Part shown: positions 1 through 5,278 of the stretch, piece by piece
How positions within the stretch are numbered: position 1 is the stretch's first letter
Layout: each line of letters begins with the position of its first letter
NCBI GenBank assembly: GCA_020353135.1
Contig: CP070688.1
Coordinates: 773,819 to 779,096, forward strand
Source of the DNA: Chloroflexota bacterium
Lineage (GTDB): Bacteria; Chloroflexota; Anaerolineae; Promineifilales; Promineifilaceae
Direction of reading: 5' to 3'
DNA: 5,278 nucleotides
Notes under the pieces: generated by a model
The model's database searches: none
Told to the model about the DNA's origin: nothing
What the model saw: the letters and a program-made list of their open reading frames with translations, nothing else
Made by a program: the position numbers and the translations under genes

Positions 1-1307
1 ATGATCAGGGCCGGCCGTGCCAGGTCTCTCAGCAGGCGAGCGACGGCCTGGGACAATTGCCGTTGGTCTGCCTGCGGGCTGGTTGGATCTGCTTCCGTCA
101 TAGGTCGATTCAGTACCCTGGCTAAATCGGGCACCACTGGCTGGAGCAGGGCCAATTCATCCTCGCCCGGCTGGACGTATAGGAGCGTTGAGCGCAACAC
201 ATCCCGCCACAGCTGGTAATAGCTGCGGCCGTCGCTGAGGGCCTGCCCGCGCAGGACCAAAATCCCTTCCACCAGTGCCCGAATGCGTAGCTCTTCCAGC
301 AGCCTCGATTTACCCACGCCGCTTTCGCCGCCTATCAAGATGAGCGATCCTTGACCAGCAGTGGCCGTTTCCAGCAAGCCGACCAGGTAGGACATCTCCG
401 TTTCTCGGCCGACGAATTTGGCCGCTCGGAGGAAGCTCTCCCGGATTTGCTCCGTCTCCGGCGGCAATGGCAAGCCAGTGGCCGCACAAAGATCGCGGAT
501 CACGTACTCTGCCTCGTGATAACGGGCCTCGGGCGATTTAACCAACAGTCGATCGAGGACGTCGGCCAGTTCGCCGGCCACGCCATACGAGGCCGCCTCC
601 ACCTGCTTGCCGAGGACATCGCGCATCATCGTCGCCAGGTTGCTCTGCTCGTAAGGAAATTGGCCGGTGAAAAGTTCAAAAGCAATAACGCCCATCGCAT
701 ACAAGTCGGTCGCCTTGCTGTACGGCGCTCCCTGAAAGAGTTCTGGGGCCATGTAGGCCATGGTGCCGGCCGTCGTAAGAGACAAATACTCCATCGTCTG
801 GCTGGTGATCACCGAAAGGCCAAAGTCCAGTAACTTGAGTTGTCCATCCAGCACCAGGGCATTGGATGGCTTTATATCTCTGTGCAATATGCCCCGCCGG
901 TGCAGATAAACAAGCCCATGCAGCATCTGCAAGATCAGGTCGACTCTCGCTTCGAGGGACAGATCGCGGCCAGCGTCGAGGATCGATCGGCCGCCGTCGA
1001 CGTACTCCATGGTGAAATACGGTTGACCCTGCCGGTCGAAGCCGAAGTCAAAGACGCTGATGATGTGCGGGTGGCGTATGGTGGCTAAAGCTCTGAACTC
1101 CTGGGCTAGGGCGAAGTCCAGGTCAACGGCGCTGTCCCGAGAATCGAAAGTCAGCAGCCCTGTCGGGACGGTGACCTGTTTCAAGGCCACTGGATGGCCC
1201 GATAGAAGGTCGCTGGCCCGGTAGACGACGCCCATGCCGCCTCTACCCAAGGCTTCATGGAGTTCGTAACGACTATTGATGATTGTCGGTGGGGTTGTGT
1301 TTGCCAT
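1..1307 (-). CDS. Ser/Thr protein kinase fused to AAA/STAND-type ATPase (C-terminus off the left edge)
   Basis: Only the first 435 residues are in the window. Residues about 14-275 are a complete Hanks-type kinase domain. It shows a glycine loop GRGGMG (21-26), the ATP-binding lysine in VALK (K43), a probable helix-C Glu at E70, catalytic HRDIKPSN (142-149), DFG (161-163), APE (187-189) and DLYAMG (201-206). A second domain begins at FVGRE (298-302), the usual entry to AAA_16/STAND ATPase modules, and carries a Walker A loop GGESGVGKS (326-334). The window stops inside ARPALI, where a Walker B strand would begin. In this family a long helical or TPR-like sensor region often follows, but it cannot be seen here. 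The protein is probably a cytoplasmic signalling kinase whose ATPase and C-terminal region sense input; its substrates are unknown. The ATG is the only possible start, because an in-frame TGA lies seven codons upstream with no GTG or TTG between. No clear Shine-Dalgarno precedes it. Confidence 0.95.
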   Translation of the reverse strand, partial: MANTTPPTIINSRYELHEALGRGGMGVVYRASDLLSGHPVALKQVTVPTGLLTFDSRDSAVDLDFALAQEFRALATIRHPHIISVFDFGFDRQGQPYFTMEYVDGGRSILDAGRDLSLEARVDLILQMLHGLVYLHRRGILHRDIKPSNALVLDGQLKLLDFGLSVITSQTMEYLSLTTAGTMAYMAPELFQGAPYSKATDLYAMGVIAFELFTGQFPYEQSNLATMMRDVLGKQVEAASYGVAGELADVLDRLLVKSPEARYHEAEYVIRDLCAATGLPLPPETEQIRESFLRAAKFVGRETEMSYLVGLLETATAGQGSLILIGGESGVGKSRLLEELRIRALVEGILVLRGQALSDGRSYYQLWRDVLRSTLLYVQPGEDELALLQPVVPDLARVLNRPMTEADPTSPQADQRQLSQAVARLLRDLARPALI

Positions 1308-1369
1308 TTCAACCGTTCGGACTCTTCAGGGTCGGATAAGGTTCGCCGAAAGTAACGAGCCGGCAAGAT

Positions 1370-1397
1370 CCTATAACCTTTCTGGCCCTCCGGTCAA
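1370..1397 (-). promoter_or_regulatory. Putative sigma70-type promoter of the kinase gene
   Basis: Read on the minus strand, TTGACC (1397-1392, five of six matches to the -35 consensus) is followed after 16 nt by TATAGG (1375-1370, four of six matches to -10). Transcription would start near 1363, giving a leader of about 55 nt before the kinase ATG. The -35 box lies at the extreme downstream end of the solute-binding-protein remnant. The call rests on pattern only, and the overlapping GTTATA at 1377-1372 is an alternative -10 with a poor 14-nt spacer. Confidence 0.4.
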
Positions 1398-1398
1398 C

Positions 1399-1657
1399 AT
1401 TGTGAATGCCCGCCTCATCCCGTAAACTCTCGAATAGAGACGTCGACATGCGCTATGGCCAAATCGATTTGTCCGCCGCGCAGCGCGTCCACAGCCTCTG
1501 TTTCGTTGTTGAAGAAGACGACCTCTACTTCCGCCAGCTTTGGCTGCCCTTCGACGAAGTAATTCTCATTGGCCACCAGGAAGACGCGATCTTCCGGGCT
1601 GTAGTTGTCGACCACAAATGGGCCGGTGCCATTGAACTCCGTCGTATCTTCGCCGCC
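1399..1657 (-). pseudogene. Fragment of a family 5 ABC-transporter solute-binding protein (peptide/nickel type)
   Basis: The minus-strand frame 1657-1415 encodes about 80 residues that read like an internal piece of an SBP_bac_5 protein. It has NGTGPF (family: GTGPF), then LVANENYF (family: a hydrophobic stretch with RNPDYW-like residues), a GQPKLAEVEV strand, and EAVDALRGGQIDLA (family: ALxxGEIDxA). Intact members run to roughly 500-600 residues and carry a signal peptide, so both ends are missing here. The upstream side is closed by TGA at 1660-1658 and the frame ends at TGA 1417-1415. Dropping one T from the TTT run at 1424-1426 would restore a family-like continuation, E-L-R-D-E-A-G-I, for about eight more codons, which points to a frameshift as well as truncation. 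It sits 38 bp after the LysM gene stop on the same strand. No permease or ATPase genes accompany it. Translation from GTG at 1615 is possible but a functional 66-residue product is unlikely. Confidence 0.8.
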
Positions 1658-1695
1658 TCAGGCTACCGATACACAAGCCCGACCCTTCCAGCGGG

Positions 1696-3057
1696 TCATT
1701 GGCGCATGCCTCGAACCACCAGGGCCGCGCCCGCCAGCACCAGCGTGCCCGCGACGATCAGCGTGATGATCAGGCCGCTCGATCCACCGTTCGCTTCCCC
1801 GGCAGCGTCCTCGCCCGGCGCGGCCGCCGGGCCAGATGGACCGGGGTCGGCCGGCGCTGGATTGGGGTCGCCTGGGGCAGGGGAGATCGCTATCTCGACG
1901 ACGGCCGACTCGGATTGAAGGGTAGCCGTCGCTTGAGGCGCCGGCGTACTGGTCGGCGGGACCGGCGTGGCCGTGGGCAAGTGGCGAATCAACAGCTGAT
2001 CTCCGGCCCGAATGACCGATTCGGTCGTCAACTCATTCAGGGCCATTAGCTCTTCCAGGGTCAGGCTATACAGTGCGGCGATGAGCCATAGCGACTGCCC
2101 TTCGCGGACCACGTGGTGGGTGGGCGGCGTGGGCGTGGGCGGCGGTTCTTGTCCCTCGGCCAGTCGCACGACCAATTGATCGCCGGGCTGCAACATCGAA
2201 TCCGCGTTCATATTGTTCAGCAAGTATAGATAATCAAGGCCGATATCGTTTTGCAGGGCGATGCTCCAGGCCGATTCACCCTCGCGCACCGTGTGCGTCA
2301 ACGGCGGCGTAGGGGTAGGCGGCGGCTCTTGCCCATCGGCCAGCCGCACCGTCACTTCGTCGCCTGGATGCAAGACGTTATCTTCTCCCAGGCCATTGAT
2401 CAGGTACAGATAGTCGAGGTCCACGTCATAATAGGCGGCGACGGTCCACATGGCCTGGCCTTGTTGCATGACGTGAACGATGGAGCCATCTTCTCGCGGT
2501 TCGGCCAACTCGATGGGGGTGATGATCAACGGCGCGGCCGAGGCAAGTGGCGTCCTGATAGTAGGCGCTCGCTCGAGTGGCCCGGGCGGCCGGCCGACGA
2601 CCAACACGTACATATTCTCCTGGCCATTGGTAGCAAAGCCCAGGCCGGCCTGGGGGTAGGAACCAGTCACCAGCGTATTGTAGTGGGTAGGGCTGTTTTG
2701 CCACCAGATGAGACCTTGCCGGGGCGACATGCTCCAGCCGCCGACGATGTTCTCGACCACGTAGCCGTTGTAACCGGCGGCCGTGGCCCTGGACAGCGGC
2801 GATGAGCCACCCGCGCCCGTGTGGCTGAATATCACGGTGGACGCCATCCAGTTGGCGTGATTCTGGGCGGCGACGGCTAGGGTGCCGTTATACTGGAAGG
2901 GCGGCAGCCCCATCGAGGCCCGGAACTGGTTGATCAACTGGAACATCTCGGCCGCCGGCCCGGATTGGGCAGCATGGACTGGATTCGCCCCATTATCCGG
3001 GCTGGACAACAGCAAAAGGCCGAGCAAAAATAGGCTGATCAATAAACGAGGGGCCAT
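1696..3057 (-). CDS. Exported CAP-domain protein with three LysM repeats and a C-terminal membrane anchor
   Basis: The 453-residue product starts with a signal peptide (MAPR followed by a Leu-rich core, residues 5-19), probably cleaved after V-H-A at 27-29. Residues about 36-155 form a CAP/SCP domain, with NHANWM around H67, FSHTG around H79, ENI at 102-104 and SPTHYNTL around H125, matching the family's His/Glu cavity. Three LysM domains follow at about 195-238, 255-298 and 315-358. Each runs from a xVxxGxxxW core to xPGDxxxxR (xAGD in the third), and PPPTPTPP linkers join the repeats. A Pro/Ala-rich stretch (360-427) leads to a transmembrane helix (428-448) and a short RGMRQ tail. LysM domains bind N-acetylglucosamine polymers, so the protein is probably tethered at the envelope and holds the CAP domain against the wall; the CAP activity is unknown. 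ATG 3057 is preferred over ATG 3159: the signal peptide follows it directly, and the earlier start would overlap the divergent gene. Confidence 0.93.
   Translation of the reverse strand: MAPRLLISLFLLGLLLLSSPDNGANPVHAAQSGPAAEMFQLINQFRASMGLPPFQYNGTLAVAAQNHANWMASTVIFSHTGAGGSSPLSRATAAGYNGYVVENIVGGWSMSPRQGLIWWQNSPTHYNTLVTGSYPQAGLGFATNGQENMYVLVVGRPPGPLERAPTIRTPLASAAPLIITPIELAEPREDGSIVHVMQQGQAMWTVAAYYDVDLDYLYLINGLGEDNVLHPGDEVTVRLADGQEPPPTPTPPLTHTVREGESAWSIALQNDIGLDYLYLLNNMNADSMLQPGDQLVVRLAEGQEPPPTPTPPTHHVVREGQSLWLIAALYSLTLEELMALNELTTESVIRAGDQLLIRHLPTATPVPPTSTPAPQATATLQSESAVVEIAISPAPGDPNPAPADPGPSGPAAAPGEDAAGEANGGSSGLIITLIVAGTLVLAGAALVVRGMRQ
1984..2475 (-). repeat. Three tandem LysM-coding modules with an exact 180-bp period
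   Basis: The LysM part of the CAP/LysM gene repeats every 180 bp (60 codons). Modules lie at about 2475-2344, 2295-2164 and 2115-1984. The linkers between them, coding GQEPPPTPTPP, are nearly identical in DNA around 2101-2165 and 2281-2345. Modules 1 and 2 are more alike (both have LDYLYL and xxPGD) than either is to module 3 (LEELMAL, RAGD). This suggests internal duplication of one LysM-plus-linker unit. Confidence 0.85.
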
Positions 3058-3117
3058 AGATAACGTAACGCGTTCGCGCGAATTGGAAGACGCGTGATTT
3101 TCCTTATCAGAGGTCGT

Positions 3118-3125
3118 ATTATAAT
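3118..3125. promoter_or_regulatory. Palindromic -10 element, candidate bidirectional promoter
   Basis: ATTATAAT is its own reverse complement. It contains TATAAT on the plus strand (3120-3125) and TATAAT on the minus strand (3123-3118), and lies in the 82-bp gap between two divergent genes. Rightward transcription would begin near 3132, leaving a leader of only about 8 nt before the Mut7-C ATG at 3140. Leftward transcription would begin near 3111, leaving about 54 nt before the LysM-gene ATG at 3057. No good -35 hexamer is visible at 16-18 nt spacing on either side (ATTTTC on the plus side, GTGCCA on the minus side). Strength therefore depends on the perfect -10 or on an activator. Confidence 0.5.
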
Positions 3126-3139
3126 GTCGGGTACACGGG

Positions 3140-3949
3140 ATGGCACGATTAACCGGCAATACTAATCTTCAAAGGGCGACATTTCGCTTTCATGGCCGAC
3201 TGGCAGATCTCTTGTCACGGGCCGGGCCAGGCACCGGCGTACCTTTCGCCCTGAACGGCCGCATCGCGATTAAACACCCGATTGAAGCGCTCGGCATTCC
3301 GCATACCGAGGTCGAAGTTATCTTGGCCAATCGTTGGCCGGTTGACTTCTCCTACATCGTGCGAGCCGGAGACGAATTCGACGTCTATCCGGCATCGTCC
3401 GGCGCGCCGGAATCCTCGGTGCGCCTGCGACCGCCGCTGCCGGGCCCGCCGCGCTTCGTCGCCGATAATCACCTCGGCCGGCTGGTCACCTATCTGCGCC
3501 TGCTGGGCTTCGATACGCTTCATTCCAAACAGCTGGACGATGCGGAATTGGCCGATCTATCGTCGCTTGAAGGACGTGTTTTGTTAACCCGCGACCGGCG
3601 TTTGCTCATGCGCAAAATCGTCGTCTATGGCTTTTGCCTGCAGACCAGGGAGCCGCGCCAGCAATTGCTCGACGTCTTGGATCGCTTCGATCTTCGCCGG
3701 GCGATCGCACCCTGGCATCGATGCCTGCGCTGAAACGGCCAACTGCGCCCGGTAGCCAAGGAAGACATCCTCGAGCGCCTGGAACCCAAGACCAAGAAGT
3801 ATTATCACGAATTCCACATGTGCCAGGAATGTCGGCAAATCTACTGGAAGGGGTCCCACTACCGGCCGTTGCTTGATTTTGTTACCATGATTCATGATCG
3901 GTTGTCAGAACCGGGGCTTCTCGATCGAGGTAATGAAGCCCTATACTAG
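3140..3949 (+). CDS. Ubiquitin-like/Mut7-C (PIN-like RNase fold) protein interrupted by an in-frame TGA at 3731-3733
   Basis: Residues about 11-85 form a ThiS/MoaD-like beta-grasp domain (ATFRFHGRL, ALGIPHTEVEVILAN, VDFSYIVRAGDEFDVYP). Residues 104-190 are the Mut7-C nuclease fold, with the acidic motifs FVADNHLG (D109), LGFDT (D125) and LLTRDRRLL (D152). A four-cysteine zinc ribbon normally ends the family. Here its first pair reads C195-L-R-stop, with TGA as codon 198, while C228-x-x-C231 and YWKGSHY (235-241) are intact further on. Conventional translation gives 197 residues ending at 3733; reading through TGA gives 269 positions ending at TAG 3947-3949, close to the length expected for this architecture. 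ATG 3140 is the first possible start, since an in-frame TAA lies at 3122-3124. There is no Shine-Dalgarno, and the promoter position implies a nearly leaderless mRNA. The protein probably acts in RNA processing. Its status could be truncated gene, fresh nonsense mutation, sequencing error or recoded UGA; the first three are more likely. Confidence 0.88.
3913..3942. terminator. Hairpin at a convergent gene junction, possible weak terminator
   Basis: GGGCTTC (3914-3920) pairs perfectly with GAAGCCC (3935-3941), and a G-T wobble at 3913/3942 extends the stem to 8 bp with a 14-nt loop. The loop side overlaps a second palindrome, CTCGATCGAG (3920-3929), which could form an alternative structure. 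It lies at the 3' end of the Mut7-C frame, about 70 bp before the end of the convergent nucleoside hydrolase gene. No T-tract follows on either strand, so it is not a canonical intrinsic terminator. Confidence 0.3.
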
Positions 3950-4013
3950 TAAGCAAACCTGACATTCAGTTTCGGTTGATCGGCACCCTAAGCTGGCACG
4001 GAGGCGGTGGGGT
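3950..4013. other. Short intergenic spacer between convergent genes
   Basis: These 64 bp separate the TAG of the Mut7-C frame from the TAG of the nucleoside hydrolase. I see no promoter, no T-tract terminator and no recognisable attachment site or insertion-sequence end. It marks the change from high-GC sequence on the left to clearly lower-GC sequence on the right. Confidence 0.6.
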
Positions 4014-5003
4014 CTAAACCGCTATTTCAATCGTCCCCTTTGCCCAGCCATCTAACTTTGTAAACAGGTCGCGAAAGATGGGGTCACGGTGCACATAGTA
4101 AGCGCAGCGAATATGATGGCGCGACTGATCAAAACTCCAGGTCAACGGATGTTTATACCAGGAGTTTGGGTCATGATTGAAAACACTATCAGCCGTGCTC
4201 TGGGCGATAATTGGGCTTGGGACAATTTGTGAAGGAATCCAGTCATCATTAATCAAATAAGCGATGGCAACAACATCCCAGATCTCTTTAGACCAGGCAA
4301 AATGATCGTCATTGTATCCCTTGAATGTCTCGGCAAGATAGTCGCCTATGGCGCCTTGTCCCTGAACATATAAGTCAATTTCGGAGACAGTAGTGCGCAG
4401 GTGGGTAGTAACCCCGGCGCAAGGGATCAGTACCAGGGGAACGCCGCAATCCAATACAAGCCTTGCCGCCAGCACGTCACCTGCCAGATTGAACTCAACC
4501 GCATGAGGCCAATGCAGTGCGGTGCCTCCCAACCAAACCAAGACTATCTTCTCGATTATTCCAGGTTCAATGAGAATAGCCGAGGCAATGTTTGTCAAGG
4601 CACCAATGGCCACGACATAGAGAGGACCCTCGGAGCTCATCGCCCGTTGAATGAGATCGTCGACGGCATCACTGGCATAGGGATGTTCATAATCAACCAA
4701 AAATCCAGGTGAACCGCGGTGGGCTAGGTCTTCTGAAGGCACATCAAGTTTGTCCAATAGACGAACTATTTCGTCGAAACTCTTCTCCATACCCTCACCA
4801 GGAGTGGTCGATCGCTCATTGAAAAAAGGTGCCGCATACAGAGCCTCAACCGATAATTGATCTTGTGAAAGTAGGGCATAAACGACCGCAAATTGATCAT
4901 CTATCTCATTGAATGTATCGGTGTCTAAAACGATATTTACTTTGCCGGCCGTCGGCAACAATCTTTCAAAGCGTTTTAAGTCTGATATTTCGGGAAAATT
5001 CAT
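4014..5003 (-). CDS. Inosine-uridine-preferring nucleoside hydrolase family protein
   Basis: This is a full-length 329-residue member of the IUNH superfamily, which hydrolyses N-ribosidic bonds of nucleosides using a bound calcium ion. The calcium-binding aspartate cluster is visible as LDTDTFNEIDDQFA (D27, D29, D35, D36), in the variant spacing with extra residues between the two Asp pairs. Further family signatures are YVVAIGALTNIA (129-140), LVWLGG (155-160), VEFNLAGD (N172, D176) and IWDVVAI (D243, where the classical enzymes have a catalytic HD pair). W242 replaces that His, as in several non-classical members, so substrate preference cannot be named. No signal peptide is seen, so the enzyme is probably cytoplasmic. 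ATG 5003 is fixed by in-frame TGA and TAA codons just upstream and by a nearby AAGG. It follows the ADP-ribosylglycohydrolase gene by 53 bp on the same strand, probably in one transcript. Base composition is lower in GC than the genes to the left. Confidence 0.93.
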   Translation of the reverse strand: MNFPEISDLKRFERLLPTAGKVNIVLDTDTFNEIDDQFAVVYALLSQDQLSVEALYAAPFFNERSTTPGEGMEKSFDEIVRLLDKLDVPSEDLAHRGSPGFLVDYEHPYASDAVDDLIQRAMSSEGPLYVVAIGALTNIASAILIEPGIIEKIVLVWLGGTALHWPHAVEFNLAGDVLAARLVLDCGVPLVLIPCAGVTTHLRTTVSEIDLYVQGQGAIGDYLAETFKGYNDDHFAWSKEIWDVVAIAYLINDDWIPSQIVPSPIIAQSTADSVFNHDPNSWYKHPLTWSFDQSRHHIRCAYYVHRDPIFRDLFTKLDGWAKGTIEIAV

Positions 5004-5010
5004 TATTTTG

Positions 5011-5015
5011 CCTTA
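5011..5015 (-). promoter_or_regulatory. Ribosome binding site of the nucleoside hydrolase gene
   Basis: TAAGG (5015-5011 on the minus strand) sits 7 nt before ATG 5003, a good Shine-Dalgarno spacing. Together with the in-frame stops immediately upstream, it supports this start codon. It is the only convincing Shine-Dalgarno in the window. Confidence 0.55.
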
Positions 5016-5056
5016 TCAAATGGTTCGGTTACTGAGGTTCTGCTTGCGTTAGACAA

Positions 5057-5278
5057 TCACCTTTTCGAGTCAGAGAGCAGCACGCTGCTCCGTTCTACTT
5101 GGACTTTGTTCCTTTCGAAGACCAATCTGGTCAGGTTCTTCGCCATCTGCTCCAGATCTGGGCTTGGATTTACTTCAATCACCCGGTTAACCCATTGAGT
5201 CGGCAAGGCATCAATGCCATACAATGCCCCGGCGAGCTCTCCGGCAATACCCGCGATGGTATCTGCATCACGGCCAAC
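5057..5278 (-). CDS. ADP-ribosylglycohydrolase family protein (C-terminal 73 residues only)
   Basis: The frame is open from the right edge to TGA 5059-5057. Its first visible residues, VGRDADTIAGIAGELAGALYG, match the C-terminal metal-binding signature of the ARH (DraG-like) family. The usual form is GGDxDTxAxxxGAxxGAxxG, in which the two aspartates bind the magnesium pair. The rest (PTQWVNRVIEVN, then a charged tail) resembles the normal end of the fold. Family members cleave ADP-ribose from proteins or hydrolyse related N-ribosyl substrates; which one applies here cannot be told from the fragment. It lies upstream of the nucleoside hydrolase in the same orientation with a 53-bp gap, which suggests co-transcription. 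GRDADT replaces the more common GGDADT, a tolerated variation. The N-terminal catalytic half is outside the window. Confidence 0.85.
   Translation of the reverse strand, partial: VGRDADTIAGIAGELAGALYGIDALPTQWVNRVIEVNPSPDLEQMAKNLTRLVFERNKVQVERSSVLLSDSKR
5075..5090. repeat. Small perfect inverted repeat near the end of the ARH gene
   Basis: GAGCAGC (5075-5081) and GCTGCTC (5084-5090) are perfect inverted arms separated by 2 nt, which folds in practice as a 6-bp stem with a 4-nt loop. It lies inside the last codons of the ADP-ribosylglycohydrolase frame, ahead of the nucleoside hydrolase. There is no T-tract, so it may only stabilise or modulate the mRNA, or be chance. Confidence 0.35.

Noticed and set aside
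351..1088. Plus-strand open frames opposite the kinase
   Set aside because: They lie antisense to a protein with every kinase motif in place and show no domain of their own. They are GC-rich shadow frames.
1406..1918. Plus-strand frame across the relic and the LysM gene tail
   Set aside because: Its Pro/Ala/Gly-rich end is the antisense of the low-complexity LysM-protein tail, and no family features are visible.
2101..2352. Repeated GGCGGCG-type blocks considered as a possible intergenic or CRISPR-like repeat
   Set aside because: The 180-bp period is explained completely by protein repeats (LysM plus PPPTPTPP linkers) in an intact frame, with no short unique spacers.
2251..2805. Plus-strand frame opposite the CAP/LysM gene
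   Set aside because: It is antisense to a well-supported coding region and has no recognisable motif.
3058..3159. N-terminal extension of the LysM protein from ATG 3159
   Set aside because: The extra 34 residues have no signal-peptide character, would overlap the divergent Mut7-C start and would cover the -10 palindrome. ATG 3057 begins a proper signal peptide.
3743..3755. Possible SECIS-like stem (CTGC, loop GCCCG, GTAG) downstream of the TGA in the Mut7-C gene
   Set aside because: The stem is only four pairs including a G-T wobble and does not extend outward. This is too weak to call a selenocysteine insertion element without a folding calculation.
4401..4712. Plus-strand frame opposite the nucleoside hydrolase
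   Set aside because: It is antisense to a full-length family member, with no supporting start signals or domain.

Overview
The window most resembles a high-GC bacterial chromosome, possibly of the phylum Chloroflexota. The hints are a Ser/Thr kinase fused to an AAA/STAND-type ATPase, an exported CAP plus LysM protein with Pro/Thr-rich linkers, a family 5 transporter binding-protein remnant, and weak or absent Shine-Dalgarno sequences. This assignment is an inference from gene style. No rRNA, tRNA, CRISPR array or intact insertion sequence is visible.

Left part (1-3057, all minus strand). From upstream to downstream this holds a secreted, membrane-anchored CAP/LysM cell-wall protein (1696-3057), a decayed fragment of a family 5 extracellular solute-binding protein (about 1399-1657), and the N-terminal 435 residues of a protein kinase/ATPase that runs off the left edge (1-1307). 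A plausible kinase promoter (1370-1397) lies at the very end of the transporter remnant.

Middle (3058-3949). An 82-bp divergent region carries an 8-bp palindrome, ATTATAAT, which supplies a perfect TATAAT -10 box on both strands. It could drive the LysM gene leftward and a ubiquitin-like/Mut7-C nuclease-fold gene rightward. The Mut7-C gene is the oddest object here. An in-frame TGA (3731-3733) sits exactly where the family normally has the second cysteine of a zinc-ribbon CxxC. The remaining 71 codons, including the second CxxC and the YWKGSHY signature, stay intact up to TAG at 3947-3949.

Right part (4014-5278, minus strand, visibly lower GC). An ADP-ribosylglycohydrolase-family gene, of which only the last 73 residues are present, is followed 53 bp later by an inosine-uridine-type nucleoside hydrolase. 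The two probably form an operon for splitting N-ribosyl bonds. The composition change and the convergent junction at 3950-4013 make this pair a candidate transferred module.

No completely new system can be demonstrated. The observations most worth following are the TGA in the Mut7-C zinc ribbon, the shared palindromic -10 element, and the hydrolase pair.
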